Below are positions 7,491 through 10,397 of a DNA stretch of 10,397 bases, one piece after another. Source of the stretch: Euperipatoides rowelli (lineage: Eukaryota; Onychophora; Udeonychophora; Euonychophora; Peripatopsidae); assembly GCA_003024985.2 (NCBI GenBank), contig PXIH01S0012325.1, one strand, 5' to 3'. Within the stretch, counting starts at the first letter, position 1. Each line of letters begins with the position of its first letter. The notes below the pieces were generated by a model, which worked only from the letters and a program-made list of their open reading frames with translations, ran no database searches and had not been told where the DNA came from. Made by a program: the position numbers and the translations under genes.

Positions 7491-8965
7491 TTACCTAATA
7501 GTTTTAAGCAGGAGGCTTTTTCCAGTATCATTATTAAGAGAGGGCTTATAAAATTTGATTGCTAAAGACTCTAGTGTTTCATGCTTGAATTTGTCTTTTT
7601 TCTACCTACAGTATAGTGATATTATCATTTAAGTGAAAAATATGTTTGTTACTATGTTGTTCGTAATGCTGATATATTGGAGACAAAGAGTTACTGTAAT
7701 GTTTATGTAGCTAGTCAATAAATTACGTGCACTTTGGCCAATATAGCTACTACCGCAAACGTTACAGTTCAGACGGTAAACTATGCCCTGAATGCTAAAC
7801 TTATCGTTTTTTTGTTTTCCTATCCTGCACAATATAGTGAACAAATTCATAGGCTTTCTCACTGTACAAGTTATAGTGTTCAATTCAGCCCAATTTCCAG
7901 AATTATTCATGTGTCTTAATGACTTTTTAGCTGCCAAACAAATGGTACAATTCCTAAGTTTAACCGATTTGAAATGAGAGTATGCCATTACGTCACGTTT
8001 TGATCTCACGTTAAGATGCTCCTGCAAAGTTTTTTGCCCCACTCTATGGGTAAAATGGGAACTAACATCATTAATAGCTTTATTAATAATATTTAATTGA
8101 TAACAGTTTTTACTATAAATAAAAATAATATTGTCTATCTCACTTTTTAGTTAGGCTTCAGTAGAACATATGAAAAATGCACTTTTGATTTCTTGTTTTA
8201 AACTGTTAATTTTAATATGATCATCATATTTATAATTAGATTCTAAACACAAAAAGGATGAGGTAGGCTTCCGATATATGTTAAAAAAAATTGATTTTCA
8301 ATAATTTTGATCGTCATATCGAGATAATTGATTTCACGATCGGTTTCATTTTCCAAAGTAAATTTAAAAGAGGTAGAAACATTATTCAAAGTATCTTTGA
8401 TTAGATCGACTTTCTCTCTATTATTAGTAATGCATAACCTATCGTCTGCATATTTGATAAACATAACAAGTTCGAGATTATTAATCTTAACAATTTTTTT
8501 CTCGATAATTTGCATAGTTAATTCACCCATTGGAGGAAACAAACTTGCACCCATGCTCATACAACCTTGCTGAATGTAAATCATATTAAATTGAACTGGA
8601 ATGTCATTTGTACAGCCATTTGAAATATCATGTAAGAACTGCATAGGGATTTTAATTTTCTTTGATTTGTCAAAACGGTATCTTGTCATGATATAGTCTA
8701 TTATTTCTGTACGAGGAATAAAACCGTACATACTTGTAACATCCAAACTAAACATTACTGAATTAGGATTCAATTCTACCTTTTCTAATCTCTTTTTAAC
8801 ATCAAATGAGTTAATAACAGTATGGGACTTATCTATGTGTGGCTTTAAAAAGTTAACCGAAGCCCACTTTGAAAGTTGTGCACGATTATATAGTTTTGTA
8901 ATAACATATGCATATTGTGTCAAAATATCATTTATGAACATGCAATTGTCAGAAATTAAATAATT
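7491..8965 (-). pseudogene. Penelope-like element RT / GIY-YIG endonuclease, broken
   Basis: A single protein in PLE order is spread over several frames. RT part (8965-8243; residue 1 at the ATG at 8941): LSKWASVNFLKP..ID.SHTVINSF, motif A SLDVTSMY with catalytic Asp 67, an RT motif B-like QQGCMSMGASLFPP (125-137), motif C YADD (164-167, bases 8441-8452) and INYLDM (205-210). An 8-A run at 8283-8290 then breaks the frame; the next frame resumes with the expected IYRKPTSS. A stop lies at 8151-8153. The endonuclease part (numbered from the GTG at 8042) shows CTIC at 32-35, GIVY at 86-89, CNVC at 93-96, YIG at 100-102 and Arg 106. A missing base at 7710/7711 moves the frame to LHKHY..., which stops at 7606-7608. 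The original frame resumes at 7601 with ETLESLAI and ends at TAA 7491-7493. All three RT aspartates survive. The RT N-terminal motifs are missing, so the copy is dead. Penelope/Poseidon versus Neptune type was not resolved. Confidence 0.88.
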
Positions 8966-9322
8966 TTATCATATTAAGTTGATTTGCAAAGATTAAATAT
9001 TATAAAAAGGATAATAATAACAATAATAATTACCATAATAATAATAATAGGATTAGACCACACGGTTTTCCCCCCATCCGTGTTTCGAATATTAGTTTAT
9101 AGTAGCAGGCAAACCTTTTATCTTAATGAAGTAAACTATACATGAAAGTATTCTCTAAACACTGCTGTTTAAGAATATATTTGACTAAAAATCATTGAAA
9201 AAAAAAAATTAGCTTATTCTCTTATTTTCTTAATCCAAAAAATAACAAGAAATATTTGATTTTTCGTTTTTCCACTCTGGCACATTTATAAAAAAAAAAA
9301 AATTAAAGATTCTTTATATCAA
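8966..9322. other. AT-rich flank of the PLE with microsatellite
   Basis: Reading upstream of the RT remnant on the minus strand shows only stops and no RT motifs 1-2, so the element is truncated here. The interval holds an imperfect ATA/AAT trinucleotide tract at 9011-9049, a 6-bp hairpin at 9060-9083 and a 13-A run at 9290-9302. Confidence 0.5.
9060..9083. repeat. Hairpin with C6 loop
   Basis: acacgg (9060-9065) pairs with ccgtgt (9078-9083) around a 12-base loop that contains six consecutive C. It is GC-rich compared with its surroundings. The function is unknown and it may be chance. Confidence 0.35.
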
Positions 9323-9399
9323 TTATTGGTACATATTGCAACCAAACAAGGGAGTAATAAATATATTTATTAATTTTATCACGTAATATGAAAAACTTT

Positions 9400-9485
9400 G
9401 ATGCGCGGTATTACCCGCACCACAGTATTCCCCCATTTCCCCTCCCCTAATGTTTACTGAGTATATCTCCTTAGCGGGCTTAGCC
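9400..9485. other. GC-richer island with three C-runs
   Basis: In otherwise AT-rich DNA, this segment carries C5 (9430-9434), C4 (9439-9442) and C4 (9444-9447), a cgcggtattacccgc near-palindrome at 9403-9418, and agcgggct near 9472. On the minus strand the C-runs become three closely spaced G-runs, with a further GGG about 13 bases on, so a quadruplex is possible. A 65-codon minus-strand frame covers 9323-9520, but its product matches nothing I recognise and it has no supporting context, so I do not call it a gene. Confidence 0.35.
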
Positions 9486-9520
9486 TTTTTTATCTGCATA
9501 TTTTGACCCTTCACTTTCAA

Positions 9521-10397
9521 GAATATAGCCTAATGTGTACTGTTGTGCTACGAATATTAAACTATAAAAACATCATTTATCAAAATGTTTTTCTTCAATT
9601 AAAGTTGTTTTAATCTACTCTTACTGAATTTATACTACCAACTGAATTATAATTAGACCAATATTAATTACATTCTAATAATCCTCATAAAACACCTTGA
9701 TGTAATTCATTTATAACATTTTAAATTGTTTATGACCTCTTGTAACATTTCAATAACCAATTAGATTTACAGCAAATTGTTGTTGGCATTTCCTCATATT
9801 GAAGATTTATTTGACTTCTGAATTTGTCATTTCTAATTCCAGCTGTCTGATGCTAGCTAATTATTAATCTTGATTCCATGATTTAAGTGAAAGAAGTTCG
9901 TTTACTTCTACTTATCTTTCTTATAAATTTAATATTTTGTGAAATAAATAAACTGCTGTATTTTTTGTCACATTTCTTGTTGGAGAATTGAAGGCCAATT
10001 AGATGACTAATATCTTCTTTATTGTTAATTTTATAATACTTTTACAGTTTGCTATAAAAAATTTTATTTTTTTTAAATAAATTTTTTTTAATCAGTTAAA
10101 AATTAAATTTGACTGATTATAAATAATTAATTTTTTTTTTTTAATAAAAATGCAAAATGAAATTTATTTTAATTAAGTGTGTTTTCATATAATCTTGCTA
10201 AGCATAAATTAATGTCACCAATATGCTTATTGGGAGGGAGACTGGTTTGAACTGATGACATTTTTTTTAATGAAGATCAAGCAGTGTTAGGCACTTGTCA
10301 TATATCCTGTTTTTTTAAGTAAAGGTGCATACACACGTAGAGACTAAAGTTTAGAAACTTTGAATCATTTGTGTCTAAGTTAATCCAGAGCTGTTCA
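9521..10397. other. AT-rich DNA with short inverted repeats
   Basis: No coding signal was recognised on either strand. There are two 8-bp perfect inverted repeats: taatcagt/actgatta (10089-10096 with 10112-10119) and taagcata/tatgctta (10199-10206 with 10222-10229). A 12-T run lies at 10131-10142. The last 150 bases are slightly less AT-rich but carry no frame of note. Confidence 0.5.

Larger units (their letters stand above)
6640..8965 (-). mobile_element. Penelope-like retroelement, 5'-truncated copy
   Basis: This is the proposed extent of one PLE insertion in minus orientation. It comprises the broken RT plus GIY-YIG coding region (8965 to 7491), an A-rich 3' untranslated tract (about 7490-6780) and a stem-loop region at about 6760-6640. 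PLEs prime reverse transcription at nicks made by their GIY-YIG endonuclease, and genomic copies are often 5'-truncated. That fits the abrupt loss of RT motifs above 8965, close to an AAT/ATA microsatellite at 9011-9049. The coding part is well supported. The 3' limit is inference, resting on the stem-loop at 6729-6762, and the tract between 6780 and 7480 could instead be unrelated host DNA. No target-site duplication was identified. Confidence 0.4.

Noticed and set aside
7734-7977. Two overlapping plus-strand frames of 61 codons
   Set aside because: Both are antisense shadows of the GIY-YIG domain on the minus strand.
8328-8573. 81-codon plus-strand frame
   Set aside because: It is antisense to the RT catalytic region, which has clear family motifs on the minus strand.
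9011-9049. ATA/AAT tract as a CRISPR or satellite array
   Set aside because: It is an imperfect trinucleotide microsatellite with no spacer structure and no longer repeating unit.
9323-9520. 65-codon minus-strand frame over the GC-richer island
   Set aside because: No homology or domain was recognised. The higher GC content lowers stop-codon frequency, and it is not joined to the PLE frame.

Overview
The window looks like nuclear, non-coding DNA from an invertebrate animal. It is very A/T-rich, long reading frames are scarce, homopolymer and AT-microsatellite tracts are frequent, and the only recognisable protein homologies belong to decayed transposable elements of kinds abundant in arthropod, cnidarian and mollusc genomes. 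There are no bacterial operons, ribosome binding sites, rRNA, tRNA or CRISPR arrays. I cannot name the species. I found no intact host gene.

Layout. At 289-381 (+) lies a roughly 30-codon scrap that reads like the C-terminal part of a non-LTR (LINE) reverse transcriptase. From 382 to about 3450 the DNA is AT-rich and mostly featureless, with a double-option hairpin near 1650-1679 and a doubtful transposase-like frame on the minus strand at 2176-2361. A 17-bp hairpin at 3452-3494 sits next to a hAT-like transposase pseudogene (about 3479-5285, +). That pseudogene keeps most family landmarks in order but is broken by several frameshifts and stops, and one of its landmark Asp residues is changed to Tyr. 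A further 1.3 kb of AT-rich DNA follows.

The best-preserved element is a Penelope-like retroelement (PLE) on the minus strand. Its reverse transcriptase (8965 down to 8243) runs into a linker and a GIY-YIG endonuclease (about 8280 down to 7491). The gene is 5'-truncated, with a homopolymer frameshift near 8283-8290, a stop at 8151-8153 and two further frame changes inside the endonuclease. Downstream of its stop is about 700 bp of A-rich DNA. Then, on the same strand, comes a stem-loop with a hammerhead-like CTGAnGA box (6729-6762) that may mark the element's 3' region.

The right end (8966-10397) is AT-rich with one C/G-rich island near 9400-9485 and several short hairpins. The elements do not work together: they read as independent insertions of different ages in intergenic or intronic DNA. 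The PLE is the youngest-looking, and the LINE scrap and the 2176-2361 frame the oldest. I see no convincing new biological system. The observations most worth checking are the PLE 3' stem-loop, the hairpin beside the hAT relic and the G-rich island.
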